NCBI GenBank assembly: GCA_002498725.1 | Contig: DAIJ01000035.1 | Span: forward strand, 1-45,075 | Direction: 5' to 3' | Origin: Euryarchaeota archaeon UBA23 | GTDB taxonomy: Archaea; Thermoplasmatota; Poseidoniia; Poseidoniales; Thalassarchaeaceae | DNA length: 45,075 bases | Shown: in pieces, positions 1 through 8,379 of the stretch | Numbering within the stretch: position 1 is the first letter of the stretch | Layout of the letters: every line of letters begins with the position of its first letter | Notes under the pieces: model-generated | Database searches by the model: none | Told to the model about the DNA's origin: nothing | Seen by the model: only the letters and a program-made list of their open reading frames with translations | Program-made: the position numbers and the translations under genes

Positions 1-1
1 A

Positions 2-292
2 AGTACCTGCACAAACGAATTCAGTATTCCACTAACCGGCGGAGAAGTGGAAGGTGTTACGATTACTTACACTGATCACGATGGTGACGGACTGGTCTCG
101 CCTGGAGATGAGATGTCGATTGAATGGGGCGACTATGACGGGGAAGCGATTGACAAGATGGAAATTTACGACACTTGGGCCTCCGAGTATTCATCAGAAT
201 CAGCAGCCATCCCTCCTGTATTGCCTGGTTTTGGAGCTGTCCTAGGAGCAATAGCCTTCATTGGTGCAGCACTAGCTAGTCGAAGAGATTGA
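2..292 (+). CDS. Secreted/surface protein, C-terminal fragment with PGF-CTERM-like sorting tail
   Basis: The open frame runs in from the left edge (frame starts at base 2) and stops at 292, so only about 96 C-terminal residues are visible. They contain an acidic calcium-binding-type loop (DHDGDGLVSPGDE) resembling an EF-hand/dockerin loop with D at positions 1, 3 and 5. The protein ends in a PGFGAVLG motif, a hydrophobic stretch and a terminal Arg-Arg pair. This tripartite tail is the pattern of archaeal PGF-CTERM proteins, which archaeosortase cleaves and anchors to the cell surface. The function of the missing N-terminal part cannot be stated. A GTG at 47 is an in-frame codon and not a convincing start. 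Confidence 0.75.
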   Translation, partial: STCTNEFSIPLTGGEVEGVTITYTDHDGDGLVSPGDEMSIEWGDYDGEAIDKMEIYDTWASEYSSESAAIPPVLPGFGAVLGAIAFIGAALASRRD

Positions 293-308
293 ACTAAAAA
301 TCTTTGAT

Positions 309-327
309 CGAGTTCCGTAGGAACTCG
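309..327. terminator. Perfect hairpin (8-bp stem, 3-nt loop) after the PGF-CTERM gene
   Basis: Bases 309-316 (CGAGTTCC) pair perfectly with 320-327 (GGAACTCG) around a GTA loop. The element begins 17 bases after the stop codon of the upstream gene and lies before the TTG start at 350. No T-run follows, so a classical intrinsic terminator is not shown; a transcript-end or mRNA-stabilising structure is the likeliest role. Confidence 0.4.
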
Positions 328-349
328 TGAGATTTAGACCGTTGAGTTC

Positions 350-2431
350 TTGGCCTTTACCCAACCTGTGGTTAACGTGGCATCTGACCAAGGTCCTCAA
401 GAGACTGAGAAAAACAGTCTTGACAGGGAATTAGACTTGATTAGGCAACGTCGTGAGGGTGATCGCAGATTCTTTCGTGGAGCATTTGAGGATTATACTC
501 TGATTGTAGGCCTCTTAATCGGTCTAACTTTCTTTGGTTCTGTATTTGTAATGTCTTCTGGTTGGGTCGCAGCAGATTCGATTGTTATTGACAAGACCTT
601 ATCTCAAACTCCATTGGATCCCGGTGGAGAGTGTGTTGACAAAAGAGGAGAGATTTGGTTCAATGTATTCTATGATGTTGATGGCCATGTCCTGAAAGTT
701 CAGTCACATAATGTCGATTCGGACGCTCAGACGGTGCTTGGTCTATTTTTCGTCGATGTTGAGGTGAGTATACTCCAAGGCGGTATAGGCGACCAAATAT
801 TGGAATTCGATCCGGATGAGAACTTAGAACAGGGTCACTATAATGCTTCAGTCATGATCGTATATGTTAGCACGGGAGATAATATTGAGTCACTTTCTCA
901 GAACGAATTACAAATTTTATTCAATAACCACACATCAGAAGGATCTGACAAATCATTCGAGATTGAAATTTCAAATCATGTCGAAGTTATCGACAATGAT
1001 CCCAGATCTTGTTGGACAATTGCTGGTTTAGGAGATTGGGGCTGGATAATGATGGGTGCTGAATGGGTTGGAGGACGTGAAGCCGCCATGCTTACTGGCG
1101 GTAGTGCAGGAATACCTGCTTGGTGGATGGCTATGGTCTCGTTGGGCATGTCTTTGTTCTTCTTGTGTGTTCAATATCCTCTAATGCACAAAATGTACCA
1201 TAGAGATATCGATGATTTACTTACCGAATCACAACTTCGTAGATTAATACAAAGAACTCTTCGAAAATCCACGGAAGATCTTCGTATAGATATTGATTTT
1301 GAAAAAATGAAGATGCAGCAACGCGCAATCTCAATTGATGTATTCATCCCTTACACAACTCGCAGTACAACAATATCCGAGCCTATTGATATCCGTACAG
1401 TATTGATTCGCACATTATTGGAAGAATTTGCAGTGTTCGGCGAAATGAGACCATTGCAAATGCATCTAACCTGTATTGATGACGGAATTCATGAAGCAGA
1501 TGAATCAACTATTTTATCACTAAAACTAGAAGATGTGAAAATTACTCCGATTGAAGATTACTCAACTTTCTTTACAGAAATGAGTGCATACGGTTGGCTT
1601 GAAGCAGCGACGAATACTAGTTTGAATAGATGGTTCAAGAAGCATGACCTTGTAGATTATGGAACTGCTGTTTTAGCTGATGAAGATGCTGTATTTGTGC
1701 GTGTAATATACCAACCTGTAATGAGACTCTCATATTTCTTTTTCAAGCCAACATTTACTGATTTACAGCAGGATCTGTATGATCACCTAATAATTGATCT
1801 CAAACCTCATCTTGGAGGCAGAGTTTTAGTTGTTAGTGCTAGAAATGAAAAGGCTACAATCTCTGATCAAGCGATGGCTGGTAGAGTTGAGCAGCCGACT
1901 GTGTCAGGAGAGGGAATTGTTCGCTCAAGAATTAAAGGAATTTTACCAGAAAGTGATGAAGAGGAATTAGTTGGCGAAGCAATGGTTGCTAGACAAGGTG
2001 GGATTACCGGCGCATTACTTCAAAATCCCTTCATGGGGGATATTCTATCGAGTGTTGAATATGTTGCTCACAAGAACCAAGATAGAATTGACAAGTATGG
2101 TTTTTGGTTCTTGATAGTCTTCGTATGGATCCCATTTATGGCTAGTGGTGTACTAGTTGGTGCAATGTTAGGTTTAGTTGCTAGAATGCGATTTCAAAGA
2201 GTTTTAGCCGCTTGTTTGTTTGGAGGAACTGCTGCCTCATTAACATGGGCATATACTGCACGTGGGATAATAGAGTTCATGGAAAGATACCATGCAGAGG
2301 CTTTCATTCCATTCATAATTCTCCTAGCAGTTATTTTCACAGCAATGCATTTGAGGCTTAATAAGAGGCGTAGGAGGGAAGAATTATTCCGTGAATCAAT
2401 GGAATTCTTCTCAGGTGCAAATATTACTTGA
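350..2431 (+). CDS. Large unknown multi-spanning membrane protein linked to ABC transporter
   Basis: I do not recognise this 693-residue protein. It begins with a charged cytoplasmic segment, then a transmembrane helix at about 50-72. An extracytoplasmic region of about 170 residues with two visible cysteines follows, then a second membrane segment near 250-280. A soluble region of about 300 residues comes next, then three closely spaced helices at about 585-675 and a basic tail. The start is a TTG at 350 with no clear Shine-Dalgarno. The gene precedes a MacB-like ATPase and an FtsX permease on the same strand with short gaps, so it is probably co-expressed and may be an accessory subunit of that exporter or mechanotransmission complex. 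That role is inferred from position only. Confidence 0.6.
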   Translation: MAFTQPVVNVASDQGPQETEKNSLDRELDLIRQRREGDRRFFRGAFEDYTLIVGLLIGLTFFGSVFVMSSGWVAADSIVIDKTLSQTPLDPGGECVDKRGEIWFNVFYDVDGHVLKVQSHNVDSDAQTVLGLFFVDVEVSILQGGIGDQILEFDPDENLEQGHYNASVMIVYVSTGDNIESLSQNELQILFNNHTSEGSDKSFEIEISNHVEVIDNDPRSCWTIAGLGDWGWIMMGAEWVGGREAAMLTGGSAGIPAWWMAMVSLGMSLFFLCVQYPLMHKMYHRDIDDLLTESQLRRLIQRTLRKSTEDLRIDIDFEKMKMQQRAISIDVFIPYTTRSTTISEPIDIRTVLIRTLLEEFAVFGEMRPLQMHLTCIDDGIHEADESTILSLKLEDVKITPIEDYSTFFTEMSAYGWLEAATNTSLNRWFKKHDLVDYGTAVLADEDAVFVRVIYQPVMRLSYFFFKPTFTDLQQDLYDHLIIDLKPHLGGRVLVVSARNEKATISDQAMAGRVEQPTVSGEGIVRSRIKGILPESDEEELVGEAMVARQGGITGALLQNPFMGDILSSVEYVAHKNQDRIDKYGFWFLIVFVWIPFMASGVLVGAMLGLVARMRFQRVLAACLFGGTAASLTWAYTARGIIEFMERYHAEAFIPFIILLAVIFTAMHLRLNKRRRREELFRESMEFFSGANIT

Positions 2432-2472
2432 TTTACTTACAGTTGGATTCATTAGGTAATCATATGTCGACT

Positions 2473-2489
2473 CAACTACGGAGTAGTTG
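2473..2489 (+). promoter_or_regulatory. Hairpin holding the Shine-Dalgarno of the ABC ATPase
   Basis: CAACTAC (2473-2479) pairs perfectly with GTAGTTG (2483-2489) around a GGA loop. The GGAG at 2480-2483, seven bases before the ATG at 2491, is the best Shine-Dalgarno for the ABC ATPase and sits in the loop. The structure could modulate translation or act as a processing site after the upstream gene. It is seen in the sequence; the regulatory role is inferred. Confidence 0.4.
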
Positions 2490-2490
2490 T

Positions 2491-3309
2491 ATGTCTAAAT
2501 CATTATTGAAGATGAAAGGAATAGAAAGACATTATGTCATGCCTTCTGGAACTGTCAAGGCTCTTGATGGCATTGATCTTGAAATTAATCAAGGTGAGAG
2601 AATTATACTTCTAGGCCCGTCGGGATCTGGTAAGTCTACTCTTCTAAATTGTCTTTCCGCATTAGATACACCCACGGCTGGATCTTACGAATTTTCTGGC
2701 AAGATGGTTCCTAGGACACCAGAATTTGCACCTAGGTGGTGGAATCGAATGGATAACCTTCCATGGCATACTGGCCTCCCTCTATTAGTACCCCTAGCGA
2801 AAATAATTTTCTTTCCCTTAGAATATTTCACACATTCAAGACCTATGGCAAAGGCTAGTGAAAAAGCCACCTCTTTTAGAAGGGAAAATATTGGATATGT
2901 ATTCCAGTTTTTCAATCTCTTACAAGACCTGACTGTATTGGAAAATATTCTTCTAATTCAGGAATTAGCAGATGGTCGAAATGAAGAAAGGGCAAAACAC
3001 CTTCTTCGACTTGTTGGTCTAGAAAGTGAAATGGATAGATTTCCGGCTGAGATCAGTGGAGGTCAACAACAGAGAGTTGCAATTGCTAGAAGCCTTGCAA
3101 AGAAGCCCAGACTTCTCCTAGGAGATGAATTGACAGGAAATCTAGATTCTAAGACCTCTGGTATGGTGATGGAAGTATTAGTGAAAGCGTGTGAAGCTGA
3201 AGGTATAACTTGTGTTTTTGTAACTCATGATGAGTCATTAACAAAATATGCTACTAGAGTTGTAAGAATAGACAGTGGAAAGATAATTTCAGACAAAAAA
3301 ATTGAATGA
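2491..3309 (+). CDS. MacB/LolD-type ABC transporter ATP-binding protein with insertion
   Basis: This ATPase of the MacB/LolD (FtsX-partner) type powers an FtsX-fold permease. It shows Walker A GPSGSGKST at 42-50, the Q-loop region GYVFQFFNLL near 135-144, signature SGGQQQR, Walker B LLLGDELTGNLD and the switch histidine in VTHD. Family members have about 15-20 residues between the first beta strands and the GFVFQ motif. Here about 40 extra residues are inserted (roughly 75-122), rich in Trp, Pro and hydrophobics. I chose ATG 2491 because GGAG lies seven bases upstream and homology begins there; an in-frame TTG at 2428 and ATG at 2464 are alternatives. The permease gene follows after nine bases. 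Confidence 0.88.
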   Translation: MSKSLLKMKGIERHYVMPSGTVKALDGIDLEINQGERIILLGPSGSGKSTLLNCLSALDTPTAGSYEFSGKMVPRTPEFAPRWWNRMDNLPWHTGLPLLVPLAKIIFFPLEYFTHSRPMAKASEKATSFRRENIGYVFQFFNLLQDLTVLENILLIQELADGRNEERAKHLLRLVGLESEMDRFPAEISGGQQQRVAIARSLAKKPRLLLGDELTGNLDSKTSGMVMEVLVKACEAEGITCVFVTHDESLTKYATRVVRIDSGKIISDKKIE

Positions 3310-3318
3310 GGTGATTTC

Positions 3319-5766
3319 TTGTTTGACCTACTTACAAAGCGTTTGGCAAGAAGTCTGTGGCGCAGCAAACTCAGACTTTTTGCAGTTATTCTAATGGTTA
3401 TGGTTGGAGTATTTGCGGGTATTTCATTTGCATCTTACGCACATACTGCAACCAATATGTATGATGACATATATTTGGATTCAGAAGAAGGAGTAAATCT
3501 CCCAGATATATGGATTGAAAATCCCAGTTGGGTTTGGAATGGAGAAGCGTCTGAATCAATCTGCGAGGAAATTGCTAATGACTGGCCAGAATCAGACCTT
3601 GTACTGAATGAATGTGAACCTCGTTTGATTTTAGATGGAGTAATGTTTCATGTAAACGAAGAAGGTAATGAATCAATTATCCCAGCAGTATGGCATGGAA
3701 TTGATGAGGGATATGTAGATCGAGTGTGGATTCCCGATCATGACTGTTGTTCTGGAGTAATGGCCATTGAAAATGATGAAATTGTTATCGATGTAAGAGT
3801 TGCCACAGGAATGAACCTTGATCTTGGAGATGTTATTTCCATTGCTTCTGGTTCTGGAAGTATGAATTATACCGTGGTTGGTATTGGTTTTCATTCTAAT
3901 CATCTATACTTCGCACAAGATGGATCATTATTTCCTTCAAAGCCTGGAACCTTTGCTACGGGGTATCTGACAGCAGAAGGATTAGAGAATCTCGCTAATC
4001 TTAGTTCAGGATCATCCAATCATCTTCTAATCGATATTGTGGGAACTCCTGAATATGATTTACAATCAACCGATGAAATTGAAGGCGAAGAACTCTCAGC
4101 AGTAATTCTTGAGATTAATTCCTTAATGGAAGGCATAGATGATTCACCTTCACTTGTCTATAGTAGATCTGGAATAGATTCTGTTGAATTTCTTCGCGCT
4201 GATGCAGAAAGTGCGATGGAAATTTATATCCCGGTTACTGCAATGATCGCAATCGTTGCTGGAATTACAATATTCTTGAGTCTTCAGAGATTAATTCAGT
4301 CACAATCCAGAGAAATAGCAATTCTTCGTACTCTTGGTATACCTCGAAATGCAATAATTCCAGGATACATAATTATGCCATTATTCATAGGTTTGGTAGG
4401 TTGTATCTTAGGTATACTCTTGGGTAAGTTCATTGGAGCACCATATATGTCTTCGATTTACGAGGACATGATTCGAATTCCAATATTAGAACAAGCCGAA
4501 ATCAATCCTCTCATATTACAGATTTCTTCTCTTTCTATGTTGGTAGTATTGATTTCTGGATTATTTCCAGCGATTCAAGCTTCAAGATTACAACCACTAG
4601 AGATTCTTCGAGGACATCATGAGATTAGAATATCATCTAAAGGAATACAGAAAATAACATCCAGACTACCTTCTACAATCGGACTAACAATTAGATCTAG
4701 TATTAGAAAACCGACTAGACTTGCATTTACATTCATTGCAGTCGGCCTTTCAATGCTTATTTTTGGTAGTATGACATTGATGATGGGGACTATGGAAGAT
4801 GCTATACTTGGTAATGTAGAAGAAAATCAGAATTGGGATGCTCAAGTTGTGGTTCCATTTGGTGGTGAAATCGATGTCAATGCTTGGGCCGAAGAAAGAG
4901 GCGCAATACATGAATCATTGCTTGTTTTTCCTGCTAATGCACAGGGAGATAGAAGATATCTTCTAACATATGGTCTTGATACAGTCTCTACAGATAAAGA
5001 TTCAATGATTGTTATAGATTTGAAAGAAGGGAATCTTCCATCTATTAATTCCGAAACAACTCAGGTTCTTATTGACGAGGGCCTACAGCATTTCCTTGAT
5101 TGGCAAATTGGAGAAAAACAAACTCTCATGTTCGGAACAACTTCATTAGAAATTGAAATTACCGGAATTACTCAGGGAGAAATTTCTAGGACGGTTTACT
5201 TTCATAGAGAAGATCTTTCTTCAGTAGTTGGAATCGAGGCAACTTCTGTGTTACTAAATCTCCCCGATGGAGTTAAAGTTGACAATGAACTTGGCGAAAT
5301 CTCTCTCGGAATTACACAAAAGCAAGATATGATTGAAACTTTTGAATCTATTTTGGAGCAGCAACAAGGAATTTTTGGATCAATACTTGCTTTGGGAGTA
5401 ATTATTGCAATTATTGTTTTATTCAATACCCTAATTATTAATCTTACAGAAAGGGATGTAGAAATAGCAACCTTAAGAGTACTAGGTGCTCCAATAAATA
5501 GGATCGGTGCAATGATGTTAGGAGAACATGTTGCGATAGGTTTTGTGGGAGGGATTCTTGCCTGTATTTTCACCATAGTTGGTACTGAAGCATTGATTTC
5601 TTCATTTGTTCAATGGGCATTTTACATGACTGTCTCTTTGGATTTATTTGTTGCCATGGAGTTGATTGGAATTGTTGTATTTATTTCTGTGATGTTGACT
5701 CCAATTGGAATTTGGCGAATTAGTCGAATGGATTTGGTCGAGAAAGTAAAAGATCTATCTCAGTGA
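3319..5766 (+). CDS. ABC transporter permease, FtsX/MacB family, two FtsX domains
   Basis: This 815-residue permease has an N-terminal helix at about 18-40 and a large extracytoplasmic MacB-type periplasmic-core-like domain. A first FtsX domain lies at about 300-430, with the conserved IAILRTLGIP loop. After a further helix near 465-490 and a second extracytoplasmic part comes a second FtsX domain at about 685-800, with IATLRVLGAP. The doubled FtsX architecture matches lipoprotein-export and macrolide-type type VII ABC systems rather than cell-division FtsX. The start is TTG 3319 preceded by GAGGTGA, a strong ribosome site. It is coupled to the ATPase upstream. The substrate is unknown; lipoproteins or surface peptides are plausible in a lineage with lipobox proteins. 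Confidence 0.85.
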   Translation: MFDLLTKRLARSLWRSKLRLFAVILMVMVGVFAGISFASYAHTATNMYDDIYLDSEEGVNLPDIWIENPSWVWNGEASESICEEIANDWPESDLVLNECEPRLILDGVMFHVNEEGNESIIPAVWHGIDEGYVDRVWIPDHDCCSGVMAIENDEIVIDVRVATGMNLDLGDVISIASGSGSMNYTVVGIGFHSNHLYFAQDGSLFPSKPGTFATGYLTAEGLENLANLSSGSSNHLLIDIVGTPEYDLQSTDEIEGEELSAVILEINSLMEGIDDSPSLVYSRSGIDSVEFLRADAESAMEIYIPVTAMIAIVAGITIFLSLQRLIQSQSREIAILRTLGIPRNAIIPGYIIMPLFIGLVGCILGILLGKFIGAPYMSSIYEDMIRIPILEQAEINPLILQISSLSMLVVLISGLFPAIQASRLQPLEILRGHHEIRISSKGIQKITSRLPSTIGLTIRSSIRKPTRLAFTFIAVGLSMLIFGSMTLMMGTMEDAILGNVEENQNWDAQVVVPFGGEIDVNAWAEERGAIHESLLVFPANAQGDRRYLLTYGLDTVSTDKDSMIVIDLKEGNLPSINSETTQVLIDEGLQHFLDWQIGEKQTLMFGTTSLEIEITGITQGEISRTVYFHREDLSSVVGIEATSVLLNLPDGVKVDNELGEISLGITQKQDMIETFESILEQQQGIFGSILALGVIIAIIVLFNTLIINLTERDVEIATLRVLGAPINRIGAMMLGEHVAIGFVGGILACIFTIVGTEALISSFVQWAFYMTVSLDLFVAMELIGIVVFISVMLTPIGIWRISRMDLVEKVKDLSQ

Positions 5767-5776
5767 GGGTTTTGTT

Positions 5777-6556
5777 ATGCGTGTAGTTACGTGGAATCTT
5801 AATGGCATACGGGCAGCGATAAGAAAAGGTCTTGATGATTGGCTAGAGATTATTGATGCTGATGTATTACTACTACAGGAGGTAAGAGCTCTTCCTGAAC
5901 AATTGCCTTCTGATTGGTCTTTACCAGAAGGTCATAATGTAATTTGGCATCCTGCAGCAAGAAAAGGATATTCTGGTGTTGCTTCTATATCCAGAATTGG
6001 AATTAATGAAGTCAGTAGAGGGATAGGCACAAGCCTTGACCCGGATGATTCCGAAGGAAGAGTCCTTACTACAAAATGTGGACCATTAACGTGCATAAAC
6101 ATCTACCTACCAAACGGAGGAGCAAGCCCGGAGAGGCAGGCCTACAAGGACCATTGGTTGGAAGATCTATTAGCATGGTCACATGATTTTTTAAATTCGT
6201 CAGACCCTGTAGTTCTCGTTGGAGATCTGAATATTGCACATACTGAAAATGACATATGGAACCCAACAGGAAATCGGATGACTTCAGGATTTCTTGATCA
6301 TGAACGTGAATGGTTTAGTCGTTTTCTTGGTAGTGGGTGGCATGATCTCCACCGTATTCATTTTGGTGATCGAAAAGGACCTTACACTTGGTGGTCTAAT
6401 AGAGGTAAGGCAAGAGCTTTGGATAGAGGTTGGAGAATAGATTACGTTCTAGCCAATGATGCTGCATTTGCTGCTTTCAAGTCTGCGAGTGTTAATAGAG
6501 AAGCAGGCTTAGCAGCATCTGATCATGCACCATTGATTATTGATTTCTCCTTCTGA
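5777..6556 (+). CDS. xth: Exodeoxyribonuclease III / AP endonuclease
   Basis: This 259-residue Mg-dependent DNA-repair nuclease cleaves at abasic sites and removes 3' blocks. The exonuclease-endonuclease-phosphatase fold is marked by WNLNGIRAA at the N-terminus, LLLQEVRA with metal ligand Glu35, VGDLNIAH in the middle, RIDYVLAN near 225 and the terminal catalytic SDHAPL pair (Asp249-His250). Length and motifs fit the Xth family. The ATG at 5777 lies ten bases after the permease stop, so it may be read from the same transcript, although no functional link to the transporter is evident. Confidence 0.92.
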   Translation: MRVVTWNLNGIRAAIRKGLDDWLEIIDADVLLLQEVRALPEQLPSDWSLPEGHNVIWHPAARKGYSGVASISRIGINEVSRGIGTSLDPDDSEGRVLTTKCGPLTCINIYLPNGGASPERQAYKDHWLEDLLAWSHDFLNSSDPVVLVGDLNIAHTENDIWNPTGNRMTSGFLDHEREWFSRFLGSGWHDLHRIHFGDRKGPYTWWSNRGKARALDRGWRIDYVLANDAAFAAFKSASVNREAGLAASDHAPLIIDFSF

Positions 6557-6565
6557 AATTTAATC

Positions 6566-6585
6566 TCCTCTCCCTCAGGAGAGGA
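6566..6585 (+). terminator. Hairpin plus T-run after xth
   Basis: TCCTCTCC (6566-6573) pairs perfectly with GGAGAGGA (6578-6585) around a CTCA loop, followed by TATTTTT. It lies ten bases after the xth stop and before the shikimate genes, so it looks like a transcription terminator separating the two units. Confidence 0.6.
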
Positions 6586-6589
6586 TATT

Positions 6590-6607
6590 TTTCGTAGTTT
6601 TACGAAA
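6590..6607. promoter_or_regulatory. Second inverted repeat before the shikimate operon
   Basis: TTTCGTA (6590-6596) is the exact inverse of TACGAAA (6601-6607) with a GTTT spacer. It directly follows the T-run of the xth terminator and lies 38 bases before the aroA' ATG at 6645. It could be a second terminator stem or an operator for the shikimate operon; the sequence alone cannot decide. Confidence 0.35.
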
Positions 6608-6644
6608 CACATCCTTTCAAGTGAGAGAATGTAGACGGAATTCC

Positions 6645-7436
6645 ATGGCAGAGACCCTAGATGAGAGATTGGCCCGTCTACTTCCTGGGGGAAAAGGAGT
6701 TTGGATCCCTATGGATCATGGGATCTCTAGTTATCCAGAAAAGGGTCTTGACAGGATGGATGAGGTTGTAGATTCCTGCTTAGAAGCGGGTGTAGATGCT
6801 ATAGTTTTACAGAAAGGTTCTCTGACTTATCAACTTGAAAGAACTGGATGGAATGGTTTTGTTTGTCATGTTTCAGTTTCAACCGTACACGCTGGTTCAA
6901 GGTCTGGTGAGAAGGTTAGAGTAGCATCTGCAGAAGAATGCATGTTTAGGGGTGCCTCCGCCTGCTCTGCTCAGATAAATCTTGGTGAAAATTCTGAACC
7001 AGAAATGATTGCTGACATGGGTAAACTAACTGGAGAAGCAATTTCTCTTGGTATGCCAGTTCTTGGAATGATATACCCCAGAGGTCCTAATCTTGTAGTG
7101 TCTAAAGATGATTTAACAAAGGGTATTGCTCATGCTGCTAGATTAGCATGGGAATTAGGCTGCGATGTGGTTAAGGTCCCATGGACGGGTAATGCAGAGT
7201 CATTTGCAGAGGTATGTTCTGCAGTTCCAATTCCTGTTCTTATTGCCGGTGGCCCTAGGGAATCAGATTTCATAGAAACTCTCTCTATTGTGTCACAAGC
7301 TATGGCAGCAGGTGGTGCAGGTGTTTGTATGGGTAGACAGGTATTTGGCGGACATACTGCTTCACATGTAAGAGCCCTGAGAGCAATTGTTCACAATGGT
7401 GCCAGCGTAAATGAGGCAGCCAAATATTTGAGGTGA
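6645..7436 (+). CDS. aroA': 2-amino-3,7-dideoxy-D-threo-hept-6-ulosonate (ADTH) synthase
   Basis: This class I aldolase-fold enzyme catalyses the first step of the archaeal shikimate route, condensing a methylglyoxal-derived sugar phosphate with aspartate semialdehyde. Visible marks are IPMDHGIS (Asp24, His25), MIYPRG (Tyr144) and the Schiff-base lysine in VVKVPW (Lys177), in a 263-residue protein of the MJ0400 type. DeoC/FbaB-family fructose-bisphosphate aldolase is the alternative, but the adjacent DHQ synthase II gene settles the role. I chose ATG 6645 because family homology begins there; a GTG at 6621 would add eight residues. The next gene follows after seven bases. Confidence 0.9.
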   Translation: MAETLDERLARLLPGGKGVWIPMDHGISSYPEKGLDRMDEVVDSCLEAGVDAIVLQKGSLTYQLERTGWNGFVCHVSVSTVHAGSRSGEKVRVASAEECMFRGASACSAQINLGENSEPEMIADMGKLTGEAISLGMPVLGMIYPRGPNLVVSKDDLTKGIAHAARLAWELGCDVVKVPWTGNAESFAEVCSAVPIPVLIAGGPRESDFIETLSIVSQAMAAGGAGVCMGRQVFGGHTASHVRALRAIVHNGASVNEAAKYLR

Positions 7437-7443
7437 ACCTCTG

Positions 7444-8379
7444 ATGGAATTGTGGGTCGAATCAACTTCTAGTTCACACATTAATGAACAAGCAGATCGA
7501 ATTTGGAATGGCTCATCTCCGGATGTTGCCATTGTTCAAATTGATGATTACAAAGGTCAAGAACAAGCAATATCATTAGTTGGTATGATTGACTGGATTT
7601 TGATATATTGTTCTGATTGGACAATGATACCTCTTGAAAATATTGTATCAATAGCCGCAGGTTCTGGGACTAGAATTGCAGTATCAATCGATAAGGAAGT
7701 AGAATTGTCAGGCGCGGCCTTTGCCCTTCAGCATGGGGTTGACGCACTACTTTTACCTCCAAATGAATCGATATGGAATGCAGCTAGGAATATCATTGAG
7801 ATTAGAAAGTCAACTAATGAAGAAAAAATGTCTAATGTTGAATTAACATATGTATCAGTAAAAGAAGTTTCATCAGTCGGTGTTGGAGAAAGAGTATGCA
7901 TTGATCTAATTGAAAGATTAGAAGAAAATGAGGGTATGCTGATAGGCTCTTCAGCAAATGCATTAGCTCTTGTTAATGGAGAAACAGTCCCATCAGAGTT
8001 TGTACCAACAAGGCCTTTCAGAGTCAATGCTGGAGCGGTTCATGCATATTGTCTAATGGCAGATGGTAGTACTCGTTATCTTAGTGAATTAGTAGCAGGA
8101 GATAGAGTATCAATTATCGATTCATCTGGTAGTTTAAGAGAAGCATCTGTAGGACGCCTAAAAATTGAGAAGAGGCCATTTCTAGTTATTAAATTCGAAA
8201 CATCGTCTTCAGTAGAAGGGCAAATTATTGTTCAGCAGGCCGAAACTGTAAGGCTTGTTGGTAAAAATAAATTAATATCAGTTACTTCACTTGAGAGTGG
8301 TGACAGATTTTTGGTAAGATTAGCAAGTGGTATGAGACACATAGGACGTAGTCTAGAGGGAGAGATGATTGAGAAATGA
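7444..8379 (+). CDS. aroB': 3-dehydroquinate synthase II
   Basis: This 311-residue protein matches archaeal 3-dehydroquinate synthase II (MJ1249 type), which performs NAD-dependent oxidative deamination and cyclisation of ADTH to 3-dehydroquinate. The strongest signature is the C-terminal block RPFRVNAGAVHAYCL with the following DGSTRYLSELVAGD, typical of this family. The N-terminal half is the expected divergent barrel-like region. It is slightly shorter than many relatives. It lies between ADTH synthase and shikimate kinase, and its TGA overlaps the kinase ATG by four bases, implying translational coupling. Confidence 0.9.
   Translation: MELWVESTSSSHINEQADRIWNGSSPDVAIVQIDDYKGQEQAISLVGMIDWILIYCSDWTMIPLENIVSIAAGSGTRIAVSIDKEVELSGAAFALQHGVDALLLPPNESIWNAARNIIEIRKSTNEEKMSNVELTYVSVKEVSSVGVGERVCIDLIERLEENEGMLIGSSANALALVNGETVPSEFVPTRPFRVNAGAVHAYCLMADGSTRYLSELVAGDRVSIIDSSGSLREASVGRLKIEKRPFLVIKFETSSSVEGQIIVQQAETVRLVGKNKLISVTSLESGDRFLVRLASGMRHIGRSLEGEMIEK

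Noticed and set aside
7728..8027. Antisense ORF within aroB'
   Set aside because: It has no recognisable motif and runs opposite a well-supported gene with overlapping coupling to its neighbours.
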